DNA of 64,000 bases from Carbonatibacter sp965199245 (GCA_965199245.1 CBDAQP010000003.1:310001-374000), one strand, 5' to 3'; positions 26,083-35,337 are shown, counted from the first letter of the stretch. Numbers and translations: made by a program. The notes: generated by a model from the letters alone, not told the origin.

Positions 26083-27089
26083 GTAGGCGAAAACCCGCCA
26101 ATGTCTTGTGGGTACTGGTCAGTTTACTATTAGGGGTCGTTCTTCTTGCCGCCTGCACGGGTGCTGTTTCCATCCCCCTGACACAGATTTTATCAGGTGA
26201 TTTAACCAGTGCACAGCAGGCCGTGCTTTATAATATCCGCTTGCCCCGTATTGCGCTGGCTGTCATCGTTGGGGTCTCGCTAGCTGTGTCCGGGGCCGCG
26301 ATGCAGGGACTTTTTCGCAACCCGCTGGCCGACCCTGGATTGATTGGAATTTCCAGCGGCGCGGCCCTTGCCGTGGCAGTCGTCATCGTTCTGAGCGGGG
26401 GAGCACTCTCGGGCCTCCTGGGTCTCTATATCCTCGGAACTGCCGCCTTTGTCGGGGGATTGCTGACCTGTTTAGCCATTTTCCGTTTTGCCCGTCTCAA
26501 CGGACAGTTTTCTGTCACCTACATGTTGCTCGCTGGCATTGCCATCACGGCTCTGACCGGATCAGGAATCGGCTTTTTGACCTACATCAGCACCGATCAA
26601 CAGCTCCGTGCGCTGAGCTTTTGGACTATGGGGAGCGTCGGCGGTGCACTCTGGCCTGCGGTAGGCGTTGCCGCAACAGTCATTTTTCCAGTCAATATGA
26701 TTCTGATACATAATGCCCAAAAACTCAATATCCTCCTTCTGGGGGAGGAAGAAGCCAAACACTTGGGCATAGAAACGGAAAAGCTGAAACGTCTGATTAT
26801 CGTCTGCACCGCGCTGTCCGTCGGGGTAGCCGTCGCGGTCAGCGGCCTGATCGGCTTTGTCGGTTTAGTTGTCCCTCATTTGATTCGCCTGACGATCGGC
26901 CCGGATCATCGCCTGCTCTTGCCTGCCTCGGCCCTATTGGGGGCGGTTCTGTTGTTAATCGCAGATAGCGTTGCACGAACCATCGTCACCCCGGCTGAAA
27001 TGCCAGTGGGTATTCTTACCAGCCTCATCGGTGGGCCGTTTTTCCTGTGGCTGTTGGTAAAACAATACAGCGGAAGGTTCGGCCTATGA
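26079..27089 (+). CDS. hmuU: Hemin ABC transporter, permease
   Basis: 336-residue FecCD-type permease with about ten membrane helices. Diagnostic stretches are LPRIALAVIVGVSLAVSGAA, MQGLFRNPLADPGLIGISSG, FWTMGSVGGALWP and IGFVGLVVPHLIRLTIGPDH. ATG 26079 overlaps the hmuT stop (ATGA); an ATG four codons earlier is possible. Acts with HmuT and HmuV to bring heme into the cytoplasm. Confidence 0.95.
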   Translation: MSRRKPANVLWVLVSLLLGVVLLAACTGAVSIPLTQILSGDLTSAQQAVLYNIRLPRIALAVIVGVSLAVSGAAMQGLFRNPLADPGLIGISSGAALAVAVVIVLSGGALSGLLGLYILGTAAFVGGLLTCLAIFRFARLNGQFSVTYMLLAGIAITALTGSGIGFLTYISTDQQLRALSFWTMGSVGGALWPAVGVAATVIFPVNMILIHNAQKLNILLLGEEEAKHLGIETEKLKRLIIVCTALSVGVAVAVSGLIGFVGLVVPHLIRLTIGPDHRLLLPASALLGAVLLLIADSVARTIVTPAEMPVGILTSLIGGPFFLWLLVKQYSGRFGL

Positions 27090-27838
27090 GTACACCCACC
27101 ATCACAGCAGAAAATCTGTGTGTACGCATCGGCGCAACGGACATTTTAAAAAACGTCAACATTGCGATTGAACCGGGCAAGGTCACAGCTATTCTCGGCC
27201 CCAACGGGGCAGGAAAATCAACCCTGCTCCGCTGTCTGACTCGCGCACAAAAAGCAACCAGCGGCACAATCACCTTCGACGGAAATCCACTGGACAGCTA
27301 CCAACTGGATGACCTCGCCAGAAAACGTGCCGTTTTATCACAATCAACCCCTGTCAGTTTCCCCTTTAGCGTAGCGGAAATTGTCATGATGGGGCGCGAT
27401 CCCCACCGCACAAGCCACAAAAATGAAGACATTATCAACCAAACACTGAACGCCGTCGATGCCCTCTCGCTCAAGGACAGGTGTTTTCCCACGCTTTCAG
27501 GTGGAGAACAGCAACGCGCCCAAATCGCCCGCGTCCTCGCGCAACTGTGGGATCAAGACGGTGCGTGCCTCATTTTGGATGAACCCACATCCGCACTCGA
27601 CCTCAAGCACCAACATAAAATTCTGACCCTGGTCGCAGAACTGGCCAAAACCAAAAATTTCAGCATCTGTACCAGCCTGCACGACCTCGGCCTCGCCCGT
27701 CGTTATAGCGATCAGGTGATCCTGCTGAAAAACGGACAGCTTTTTGCCGCCGGGGACACCGCGACCACCCTCAACAGCACCACTATCGCCGCCATTTTCG
27801 ATATTCCAGCAGACCTCGCCCTATCCTACGCACAATAG
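27086..27838 (+). CDS. hmuV: Hemin ABC transporter, ATPase
   Basis: 250-residue ABC ATPase: Walker A GPNGAGKSTLLRCLT, Q-loop SQSTPVSFPFSVAEIV, signature LSGGEQQRAQIARVLAQ, Walker B ACLILDEPTSALDL and the switch histidine in TSLHDLGLARRYSD. ATG 27086 overlaps the hmuU stop. Last gene of the heme-uptake operon. Confidence 0.95.
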   Translation: MSTPTITAENLCVRIGATDILKNVNIAIEPGKVTAILGPNGAGKSTLLRCLTRAQKATSGTITFDGNPLDSYQLDDLARKRAVLSQSTPVSFPFSVAEIVMMGRDPHRTSHKNEDIINQTLNAVDALSLKDRCFPTLSGGEQQRAQIARVLAQLWDQDGACLILDEPTSALDLKHQHKILTLVAELAKTKNFSICTSLHDLGLARRYSDQVILLKNGQLFAAGDTATTLNSTTIAAIFDIPADLALSYAQ

Positions 27839-27920
27839 GAAGTAAAAAACAAAACCCGGCAGACCACGGAGTGCCAACAGGCGGGCCGAACCCTGGTTCT
27901 ATTTTCCGGGAAAATCGGAA

Positions 27921-27996
27921 TGGTGCCCCCACCAGGACTTGAACCCGGAACCCCCTGATTACAAATCAGGTGCTCTACCAGTTGAGCTATAGAGGC
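27921..27996 (-). tRNA. tRNA-Thr (anticodon UGU)
   Basis: 76-nt cloverleaf on the minus strand: acceptor GCCTCTA pairs with TGGGGGC (with G-U pairs), D arm GCTCAACTGGTAGAGC, anticodon stem CCTGA/TCAGG with loop TTTGTAA (anticodon TGT), T arm CCGGGTTCAAGTCCTGG and encoded CCA at 27921-27923 of the complement. Confidence 0.96.
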
Positions 27997-28235
27997 GACT
28001 TTCCGACGTACTGCAAAGACCTTAACCCTTGTGCGGGAGCCTGCATTCGGGGCTGATAGTTAGTCGATCTGTGCAAAGAAGGCAAGATGAAAACGTCAAG
28101 AATCGAACTTTTTTATCGCACCGCAAGCTTTGACATCTTAAACAAAGCGCGATAGCTTTGGCCTTGACCTTCGAGGGCATGTTTTCACGGGGCGCGGGGA
28201 CGAGCGCACCTGCCGCAGGAACAGGACAAATTCCC
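27997..28235. other. Gap between tRNA-Thr and the ABC permease gene
   Basis: No gene, promoter or repeat could be supported in these 239 bases. The permease frame is open back to 28158, but that part shows no family similarity. Confidence 0.4.
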
Positions 28236-28982
28236 ATGACTGATGCCCACCGCCCTGCTCTGCTTATCTTTGCCTGTCTTTTACTCAGCGGGTGTGACAG
28301 TAGCTATAGCTGGGGGTGGTATGTGGTCGATCCCACCACGTCAACGGGTGCAAATAATCTGCGCTTTCTGCTCAGCGGTATGGGTGAAACGCTCAAGGTT
28401 TCACTCCTTGCCATCACTCTGTCCATGACAATCGGCTTACTGGTCGCCCTGCCCGCTCTTACTCAAAACCGGGTCTTACGCCTGTGCAACCGGGTTTATG
28501 TCGAGGTCTTTCGCTCTATCCCCGTTCTGGTCATGATTTTGTGGGTCTATTACGGTCTGCCTTTATTGTTGGGCATTGAACTCAATGTCTTTCAGGCCGC
28601 TATTCTGGCCTTGGGGTTGTGTGACTCGGCCTTTCAGGCAGAAATTTTTCGCGCGGGCATCCAATCGGTTCCCAAGGGCCAACACGAAGCCGCACAGGTT
28701 CTGGGCCTGCGCCTGGCGCAGAAAATGCGAACGGTCATCCTGCCCCAAGCCCTGCGGGTGATTCTGCCACCGCTGGGCAACCAGTTCGTCTATATGCTCA
28801 AAATGTCTTCGCTGGCGTCGATCATTGGTTTGAGCGAACTGACCCGCCGGGCCAATGAATTAAATGTTGTTGAATATCGTGCGCTTGAAATCTATTCTAT
28901 CCTGGTTCTGGAATATATGGCCTTAATCCTCGTCGCGTCGTGGTGTGTGCGCCGACTGGAACGCCGACTGAAGCCGCTGTAG
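28236..28982 (+). CDS. Polar amino-acid ABC transporter, permease
   Basis: 248-residue HisM/ArtQ-type permease: GMGETLKVSLLAITLSMTIG, YVEVFRSIPVLVMILWVYYG, the EAA loop GQHEAAQVLGLRLAQKMRTV and ILPPLGNQFVYMLKMSSLAS. The N-terminus (LLIFACLLLSGCDSSYSWGW) contains a lipobox-like LLSGC followed by the SWGWY stretch usual for this subgroup. No binding protein or ATPase lies next to it, so its partners must be elsewhere. ATG 28236 is chosen; an ATG at 28158 would add 26 residues unlike the family. Confidence 0.85.
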   Translation: MTDAHRPALLIFACLLLSGCDSSYSWGWYVVDPTTSTGANNLRFLLSGMGETLKVSLLAITLSMTIGLLVALPALTQNRVLRLCNRVYVEVFRSIPVLVMILWVYYGLPLLLGIELNVFQAAILALGLCDSAFQAEIFRAGIQSVPKGQHEAAQVLGLRLAQKMRTVILPQALRVILPPLGNQFVYMLKMSSLASIIGLSELTRRANELNVVEYRALEIYSILVLEYMALILVASWCVRRLERRLKPL

Positions 28983-28994
28983 CAACGAAATACC

Positions 28995-29573
28995 ATGCCT
29001 CTTCCCCCACCGGTCACACCGCGCGAGCCGCTCCACCACCGTCGTTATGATTTTCAAGGCTACGCCCGCGATGATGGATTGTGGGACATCGAAGGCCGGA
29101 TTATAGATCAAAAAAGTTACGACATCCCCAATGCGTGGCGCGGCACAATCCGCGCAGGCGACCATCTGCACGATATATCCGCCCGCCTAACCGTGACAGA
29201 CGAACTCGAGGTTCGCGCGGCACAGGCCAATATTGACAACAGCCCATTTGAAATCTGCCCCGCGATCACCCCCCATATCGAACGGATTATCGGTTTGAAA
29301 ATCGGCAAAGGATGGCGGGCAGGGTTACGGCAAACCCTCGGCAAAACAAGCGGCTGTACTCATTTGGTTGAAATGCTCGGCGCAATGGGAACAGTGGCCT
29401 TTCAAACCCTCGCCGCCCAACGCGCCCTGCGTGATCAAAAATCATCCGACGAGCCACCAGCTCTGTTGGGCAGTTGCCATGCCTTCGCCCCCGATAGCCC
29501 CGTTGTCAAAAACCGTTGGCCCGCGTTCTGGACAGAAAACGACAAAGGACACCACCCCACACGAAAAAAATAG
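28995..29573 (+). CDS. DUF2889 protein
   Basis: 192 residues with the DUF2889 pattern: HHRRYDFQGYARDDGLWDIE, GRIIDQKSYDIPNAWRGTIR, HDISARLTVTDELEVRA, FEICPAITPHIERIIGLKIG and CTHLVEMLGAMGTVAFQTLA. Conserved His, Asp and Cys residues suggest an enzyme, but no activity is known to me. It follows the ABC permease by 12 bases on the same strand. Confidence 0.82.
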   Translation: MPLPPPVTPREPLHHRRYDFQGYARDDGLWDIEGRIIDQKSYDIPNAWRGTIRAGDHLHDISARLTVTDELEVRAAQANIDNSPFEICPAITPHIERIIGLKIGKGWRAGLRQTLGKTSGCTHLVEMLGAMGTVAFQTLAAQRALRDQKSSDEPPALLGSCHAFAPDSPVVKNRWPAFWTENDKGHHPTRKK

Positions 29574-30078
29574 CACTGGGGAGCAAAGGTCATGAAAGAG
29601 GTCAAGATTCTGAAAAGCTTTCCTCAGCAAGGAAAGTTGCTATGAGCAAGAAGATCACGCCACAGGACACCTGTGTGAATAATCCGGAAAACGGCATCTA
29701 TCAAAGTGCGGTTATCTCTGACAATTCCACCCCATGCGACCTAATGCCCAGACAAGTGAGGCTCAAGCAACTGCCATGCATGATCCATAATATCATGGAG
29801 GCGATGTGCTGGCCTCCCCAATAACAACTCCCTGTTCGAGGAATCGTAACATGACTAGCATCTCGTGACTACTCTATCTGGAGTTTTATCAAACCTGTTA
29901 GAAAAATTTACTAGCCTCAGCTATATACCACAGCAGAATACAGAAAAAAAATCTTTTTTCGCCAGACAGATCAAAAACGCCCCATGCGAGAGCGCATTGA
30001 CAGAATCGGTCTTTTTCGATTGTTTCAGGACAATTCCACCGCACAGGATAAACCCGAAAAAAAACAGATGAGCATTTG
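29574..30078. other. Mostly non-coding stretch, with one doubtful small ORF
   Basis: About 505 bases between the DUF2889 and activator genes. A 60-codon frame from ATG 29642 to 29824 (MSKKITPQDTCVNNPENGIY) has AAGGA about 12 bases upstream, but it matches no family I recognise and its tail is rich in Cys/Met/Pro. The rest (29830-30060) is visibly AT-rich and may hold the promoter of the activator gene. Confidence 0.3.
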
Positions 30079-32097
30079 ATGAGAAAAGAGGCCCTGATTG
30101 TTTTCACGCCTTCGGGTCGCCGGGGGCATTTTCCGGTGGGGACACCCGTGTTGACGGCGGCGCGGCATTTGGGGGTCGATATTGATTCGGTCTGTGGCGG
30201 GCGCGGGATTTGCGGGCGGTGTCAGGTGCGCCCGGGGGACGGAGATTTTCCCAAACACGGTCTGGTATCATCCCCCGCGCACCTTGGCGATGCCACCGCG
30301 CCCGAGGCCCATTATCGCGAAAAAAAAGGCCTTGGTGAAGGCTTGCGGCTATCCTGTCAGGCAACGATTGACGGCGATCTGTTGGTTGATGTCCCTCCTG
30401 ACAGTCAGGTTCATAAACAGATTGTGCGCAAACGGGCCGATGTCCGCGCGATTGATATTGATCCGCCCGTGCGCCGCTATCTGGTCACGGTCTGCGCACC
30501 CGATCTGCACAATCCCAAGGGCGATTGGGAACGGGTCTGCGATGCGCTCGCCGCACAATGGGATCTGCACGATGTGACCTGTGGTCTACACAGCCTTCAC
30601 CAATTGCAAAAGGCCTTGCGCACGGGAAAGTGGCAAATCACCCTTGCCCTCTGTGAACAAAGCCGCCAGGTCATTGCGGTTTGGCCCGGACTCAAGGAAC
30701 AGATCTACGGCGTGGCTGTTGATTTGGGATCCACCACAATCGCCGCGCATCTGTGTGATTTGGGCACAGGGGATGTTGTGGTGTCATCGGGACTGATGAA
30801 TCCGCAAATCCGCTTTGGCGAAGACCTGATGAGCCGGGTATCTTGGGTCATGATGAATCCGGGGGGGGATCGGGACATGACCGATGTTGTGCAAGCGGCG
30901 ATTGATGATCTGATCGGGTCGCTTGCCAAACAGGCGGGCCTTGCGCGGTCGGATCTGGTGAGCATGACCCTTGTCGGAAATCCGGTCATGCACCATCTTT
31001 TTTTGGGGCTTGACCCGACAGAGCTGGGCGGTGCGCCCTTTGCCCTCGCATTCAATTCCGGGCTTGATCTGCCTGCGCGTGAGGTCAATCTGGACATCGG
31101 GGCGGATGGGCGCGTTTATATTCTGCCCTGTATCGCCGGACATGTCGGCGCGGATACGGCGGGCATGATCCTGTCCGAAGGTCCACACCTTCGCGATCAG
31201 ATAACCTTGCTCTGCGACGTGGGGACGAATGCAGAAATTGTGCTGGGCAATCGGGGGCGGTTGTTGGCCTGTTCCTCCCCAACCGGGCCAGCTTTTGAAG
31301 GGGCGCAAATTTCATCCGGTCAACGAGCCGCCCCCGGGGCCATTGAACGCATCCGTATTGATCTCCGAACGCTCGAACCGCGCTTTCGCGTTATTGGCTC
31401 CGAGTGCTGGTCGGATGAGGCCGCCTTTTCTGAGGAAACGCGCACTATTGGCATCACCGGAATTTGTGGTTCCGGCATTATCGAAGCCATTGCGGAAATG
31501 TTCCTGGCGGGGATTATCCTGCCCGATGGTACCATCAACGGCGCATTACAGGCCCGATCTGACCGGATCTTGTCCGATGGCAAGACCTTTTCCTATGTCA
31601 TTCACACCGGACACACCGACGGAGCCGCCATCACCATCACCCAAAACGATGTCCGCGCCATTCAACTGGCAAAGGCTGCGCTCTATGCCGGAATTAAATT
31701 GCTGATGGAGAAAATAGGCATTGAGCAAGTTGACCGGATTCAGCTTGCCGGAGCCTTTGGCGCACATATTGATGTCAAATATGCCATGATCTTGGGTCTC
31801 ATCCCCGATTGTGATCTGGCTCGGGTGGCCTCCGCCGGAAACGCCGCCGGAACGGGTGCGCGCATCGCCCTGCTCAACAAGGGCGCGCGCACAGAAATTG
31901 AACAAATCACCCAGCAGATCGAAAAAATCGAAACCGCGATTGAACCCAAATTTCAGGAACACTTTATCAACGCCATGGCCCTGCCCAATCGCCTTGACCC
32001 CTTCCCTCGACTCCGACAGGTCGTCCCCCTGCCCACCACCCCCGTAGCCCCCACAGAACGCGGACAACGCCGGCGACGGCGGCGTGCTCAACCATAA
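30079..32097 (+). CDS. Ferredoxin-ASKHA reductive activator of corrinoid proteins (RamA/RACo-like, DUF4445)
   Basis: 672 residues. The N-terminal ferredoxin-like domain (about 5-90) has the plant-type [2Fe-2S] cysteines in SVCGGRGICGRCQV and RLSCQA. A linker follows, then an ASKHA ATPase-like part from about residue 215 (VAVDLGSTTIAAHLCDLGTG, LLCDVGTNAEIVLGNRGRLL, TGICGSGIIEAIAEMFLAG, IQLAGAFGAHIDV). Members reduce inactive cob(II)alamin of methyl-transferring corrinoid proteins to cob(I)alamin using ATP. The most likely partner is the corrinoid protein at 59.6 kb, since DUF4445 proteins, corrinoid proteins and DUF1638 often travel together. ATG 30079 is chosen over a TTG just before it. The C-terminal 30 residues are Pro/Arg rich and of no clear role. 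Confidence 0.88.
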   Translation: MRKEALIVFTPSGRRGHFPVGTPVLTAARHLGVDIDSVCGGRGICGRCQVRPGDGDFPKHGLVSSPAHLGDATAPEAHYREKKGLGEGLRLSCQATIDGDLLVDVPPDSQVHKQIVRKRADVRAIDIDPPVRRYLVTVCAPDLHNPKGDWERVCDALAAQWDLHDVTCGLHSLHQLQKALRTGKWQITLALCEQSRQVIAVWPGLKEQIYGVAVDLGSTTIAAHLCDLGTGDVVVSSGLMNPQIRFGEDLMSRVSWVMMNPGGDRDMTDVVQAAIDDLIGSLAKQAGLARSDLVSMTLVGNPVMHHLFLGLDPTELGGAPFALAFNSGLDLPAREVNLDIGADGRVYILPCIAGHVGADTAGMILSEGPHLRDQITLLCDVGTNAEIVLGNRGRLLACSSPTGPAFEGAQISSGQRAAPGAIERIRIDLRTLEPRFRVIGSECWSDEAAFSEETRTIGITGICGSGIIEAIAEMFLAGIILPDGTINGALQARSDRILSDGKTFSYVIHTGHTDGAAITITQNDVRAIQLAKAALYAGIKLLMEKIGIEQVDRIQLAGAFGAHIDVKYAMILGLIPDCDLARVASAGNAAGTGARIALLNKGARTEIEQITQQIEKIETAIEPKFQEHFINAMALPNRLDPFPRLRQVVPLPTTPVAPTERGQRRRRRRAQP

Positions 32098-32417
32098 AGT
32101 TTGAAAAACATGAGCACCTGAAAATCCTCCGGAAAGACTGCTTTCGAGAACCGCAGAATACCAGAAGCCTTTGAAGGCCGCAGGCCGTGCCGTATGCGTG
32201 AACATACCGTGTCGCATGCACAGATATAGTCTATCCAATATAAAATGGTTCACTTTGGAAGAGTTTTTCAATGGAGCACAAGAGTTGTTTTCTGACGGCT
32301 TTGAGCTGGACACCCGTATTAACCCCCGATTTATGCCCTACTGTAGACAATTGTGATTTTTCGAGACGTTGACGGCGTTTTTTTTCGCCGCAGATTGCGT
32401 TGGCGGGACGTTTTTTA
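32098..32417. repeat. Gap with dispersed repeat copy 2 and an IS-junction scrap
   Basis: No gene is supported. 32143-32190 repeats the element seen at 905-955. 32304-32340 (AGCTGGACACCCGTATTAAC, then CCCCGATTTATGCCC) repeats a junction sequence also present at 34615-34665 on the other strand, and partly at 32938-32958. This is debris from insertion and recombination at the left edge of the island. Confidence 0.6.
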
Positions 32418-32958
32418 GTTCGCGCTGAAAAACTCTGAAGTTCTTGGATAATAGGGGTTTTCAGAGTGAATCAAATATTGGAAAATGCCAGCAAGACCGC
32501 TTTCACCCCTCGTTTTCTGGTAGATTTTCATGAAACCCAGGAAGCAGCAACGCCGAGACGCCGACCTTTTTCGCGAACGCCTTGATGCGATCATCGACAA
32601 GGAACATAATCTGATACGCTTGAGCGGCTTGATGCCCTGGTTCGCATTTGATGAGGCCTTTGGCAAGCACTACAGGCCGCTGGGCCGTCCTGCGAAACCA
32701 ACGCGTCTGCGGGCTGCACTATCTGAAACACATGTACGACCTGATGAGGTTGTGGAGCAGTGGGTCGAGAACCCCTACTGGCAGTATTTCTGCGGTTTTG
32801 ATTTTTTTCAGCACCGCCTGCCGATTGACTCCGGCACGATGACGCGCTGGCGCAAGCGTGTCGGTCCCGCAGGCATGGAGACGGTTTTGTCGGCGACGGT
32901 CGGTGTTGCGGTTGACGCCGGAGCGGTCAAGGACAGCAGCTGGACACCCGTATTAACC
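32418..32958 (+). mobile_element. IS5-type element, copy A (truncated)
   Basis: Left end GTTCGCGCTGAAAAACTCTG at about 32418 followed by a transposase start at 32530. The same end and leader appear inverted at 35077-35188 (copy B). The element stops abruptly at about 32958, where a different IS begins. Confidence 0.75.
32530..32958 (+). pseudogene. IS5-family transposase, copy A, N-terminal fragment with small deletions
   Basis: The start MKPRKQQRRDADLFRERLD and the block NPYWQYFCGFDFFQHRLPI are typical DUF772-type N-terminal regions of IS5-like transposases. Compared with copy B, this copy has lost a few bases at about 32710 and 32745, so about 20 residues (RLRAALSETHVRPD) are read out of frame before the frame recovers. 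The catalytic domain is absent after VDAGAVKDSSWTP. Confidence 0.82.
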
Positions 32959-33018
32959 TGGCGTGATGAGCGATTTTGTGATTCTATGTTTTTTTATGCT
33001 TTTTTGAGGGAGCGGGAC

Positions 33019-33446
33019 ATGGAACGGAGAGGTTTTTTCAGTCTGTCAGAGCATCTTGACCGGATCAGCAAGGACGGTGATCCTCTGGAGGTTCTCGAGG
33101 CCACGTTTGACTATTTCCGCGGGTGGCTGGTCGAGGGGTTGGGGTATGGCGATGGCGCGAAAGGTGGTCGCCCGCCCTTTGATCCGGTGTCCATGTTCAA
33201 GGCGATGATCCTGCAGGCGCAGCATAATCTGAGCGACAAAAAATGGAATTCATGATCCTGGATCGACTGTCCTGGATGCGCTTTCTGGGTTTCGACCTTG
33301 GCGACCCGACGCCGGACGAGAACACGATCCTCCTGTTTCGCAACAAACTGACGGAAACCGGGACCTTGCGGCGGGTGATGAAGGCTTTTGACTGGCAACT
33401 GCACAAGAAAGGTTATATCCCGATGTCTGCTCCTCTCCCTGAATCT
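33019..33446 (+). pseudogene. Second IS5-type transposase, N-terminal part, frameshifted and truncated
   Basis: From ATG 33019 (AGCGGG upstream) the frame reads MERRGFFSLSEHLDRISK and GGRPPFDPVSMFKAMILQ, the start of an IS1031/IS5-subgroup transposase. At an A-run near 33238-33244 the frame slips; the next frame continues MEFMILDRLSWMRFLGFDLG and TPDENTILLFRNKLTETG up to KKGYIPMS. Then it is cut by the IS3 element at 33447. It is a different protein from copies A and B. Confidence 0.82.
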
Positions 33447-33493
33447 TGATCCATTGATAAGTTAGTTTTTTGTCATTTTCACGGAGGCCCTCA

Positions 33494-33760
33494 ATGAAGC
33501 GCAGATTTACGGACGCACAGATTATCGGGATTTTGAAGGAATACGAGGCAGGTGTTCCGGCCAGGGAGCTTTGCCGCAAGTACGGGATGTCTGATGCCAC
33601 ATTCTATAAGTAGAAGGCGAGGTTCTCTGGCATGGAGGTCAATGAGGTTCGCCGCCTCCGGGATCTGGAAGAGGAGAACCGGCACTTGAAGAAGCTGGTT
33701 GCGGATTTATCGCTGGACAAGATGGCGTTGGAGGAGGTTCTAAAAAAGATCTGGGCGTCG
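33494..33760 (+). pseudogene. IS3 orfA with amber codon
   Basis: ATG 33494 begins MKRRFTDAQIIGILKEYEAG; after GMSDATFYK a TAG at 33611 replaces the Trp codon expected in FYKWKARF. The frame then continues VNEVRRLRDLEEENRHLKKL, the leucine-zipper-like region of OrfA. Confidence 0.82.
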
Positions 33761-34560
33761 CCGTGCTGTTGTGCTGCTTCAGGAGCCTGGCCTGACGCCG
33801 ATCCTGTCGTCTGGCGGGTCAGCCGCGTTCCACGCACCGCTACAAATCGGTTCAGTCACCGGAGACAGAGTTGCGGCGGAAGATGCGGGAGCTGGCCGAT
33901 CGGCATCGTCGCTTTGGCCATCCGCGATTGCATGTTCTGCTCAGGCGTGAGGGCTTCGGGGCCAACCACAAAAAGACCCATCGGATATAGGTGGAAGAAG
34001 GTTTGCAGGTACGCAAGCGCAAGAAAAGGCGGCGATCGTCCGCCGGCCCCTGGTGCTGCCGACATCCCCCGGACAGAAATGGAGCATGGACTTTATGAGC
34101 TATCCAGCGGCCGGCGTATCCGGTTGTTCACTGTTATCGATGACTTCACCAAACAATGCCACGCCATGACCGTGGACTTTTCGATTAACGGTCTTCGGGT
34201 GGCCAGGGAACTGACCCGGCTCCTCGACTTGCATGGCAAACCGGGGGTCATCGTCTGTGACAATGGCACCGAATACACCTCGATGGCGATGTTCAAATGG
34301 GCTCGGGACAGTGACGTTGATCTCCAGTTCATACAGCCGGGCAAGCCCGGCCAAAACGGTTTCATCGAAGCCTTCAACGCTCGGGTCAGGGATGAATGCC
34401 TGAATGAAAACCTGTTTTCAAACCTGAGAGAGGCGTGACCGAAAGATGGAGGATCAGCTACAACAATCACAGGCCACACTCCGCCCTGAATTGGGCAACC
34501 CCCAATGAATTCGCATCACTCTGTTCCGGGTTAACCCGGAACAGAGTGGACAAGGTCGCA
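33755..34560 (+). pseudogene. IS3 orfB (rve-type integrase), frameshifted
   Basis: Pieces of the transposase lie in changing frames: an early ETELRRKMRELADRHRRFGH piece (about 33860-33920), then RIRLFTVIDDFTKQCHAMTV and VIVCDNGTEYTSMAMFKWAR with the DDE aspartates, FNARVRDECLNENLFSN, and after a further shift WRISYNNHRPHSALNWATPN. Several shifts and a stop before the catalytic core make it inactive. Confidence 0.82.
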
Positions 34561-34590
34561 TGAACCTGTCATACGGGAAAAGCTAACTAC

Positions 34591-35076
34591 TCAATGGCAC
34601 AGCTTTGGGGAGAACAGCACAGGGCATAAATCGGGGGTTGATACGGGTGTCCAGCTGCTGTCCTTGACCGCTCCGGCGTCAACCGCAACACCGACCGTCG
34701 CCGACAAAACCGTCTCCATGCCTTCGGGACCAACACGCTTGCGCCAGCTCGTCATCGTGCCGGAGTCAATCGGCAGGCGGTGCTGAAAAAAATCAAAACC
34801 CCAGAAATACTGCCAGTAGGGGTTCTCAACCCACCGTTCCACAACCTCATCATCGGACAGGTCGTGCATGTGTTTCAGATAGTGAAGCCCGACCATCAAA
34901 CGCGTTGGTTTCGCAGGACGGCCCAGTGGCCTGTAGTGCTTGCCAAAGGCCTCATCAAATGAGGACCAGGCCATCAGGCTGCTCAGGCGTATCAGATTAT
35001 GTTCCTTGTCGATGATCGCATCAAGGCGTTCGCGAAAGAGGTCGGCGTCTCGGCGTTGCGGCTTCTTGGGCTTCAT
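34591..35076 (-). pseudogene. IS5-family transposase, copy B, N-terminal fragment
   Basis: 161-residue frame on the minus strand beginning MKPKKPQRRDADLFRERLDA. It keeps the block that is damaged in copy A (TRLMVGLHYLKHMHDLSDDE) and NPYWQYFWGFDFFQHRLP. After GAVKDSSWTPV it runs into unrelated sequence (STPDLCPVLFSPKLCH), so the catalytic domain is missing. Confidence 0.82.
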
Positions 35077-35188
35077 GAAAATCTACCAGAAAACGAGGGG
35101 TGAAAGCGATCCTGCTGGCATTTTACAATATTTGATTCCCTCTGGGAATCGCTATTATCTGCGGACTTCAGAGTTTTTCAGCGCGAAC
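34602..35188 (-). mobile_element. IS5-type element, copy B (truncated, inverted relative to copy A)
   Basis: The element end CTTCAGAGTTTTTCAGCGCG lies at about 35166-35188 and the transposase start at 35076, mirror image of copy A. It is cut at about 34660, where the shared junction ACACCCGTATCAACCCCCGA begins, and then meets the IS3 right end. A further partial end GTTCAGCGCGAAC follows at 35201. Confidence 0.75.
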
Positions 35189-35337
35189 AACTTAGGATTT
35201 GTTCAGCGCGAACTATTGTAAGGCTTTCCTTCTCACGGACAGATCAAACCTTACGGCGGAAATCTGATGAATACGCCATCCATGAACTATAAGCAGATTA
35301 TAATGAATCGGCTATAATTTAATCATTTTATATGGGA

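Larger units (their letters stand above)
33447..34601 (+). mobile_element. IS3-family insertion sequence, degenerate
   Basis: About 1.15 kb with inverted ends TGATCCATTGATAAGTTAG (33447) and, on the complement of the right end, TGTGCCATTGAGTAGTTAG (34601). It carries orfA and orfB of IS407-like type, both broken. It is inserted between IS5-type remnants, so it arrived after one of them. Confidence 0.82.

Noticed and set aside
29642..29824. 60-codon ORF considered as a gene
   Set aside because: No family, odd composition and a weakly placed ribosome binding site; mentioned only within the non-coding stretch entry.
31546..32313. 255-codon minus-strand frame at the end of the activator gene
   Set aside because: It is a shadow of the activator coding strand; only its first part lies outside that gene and it shows no protein family.
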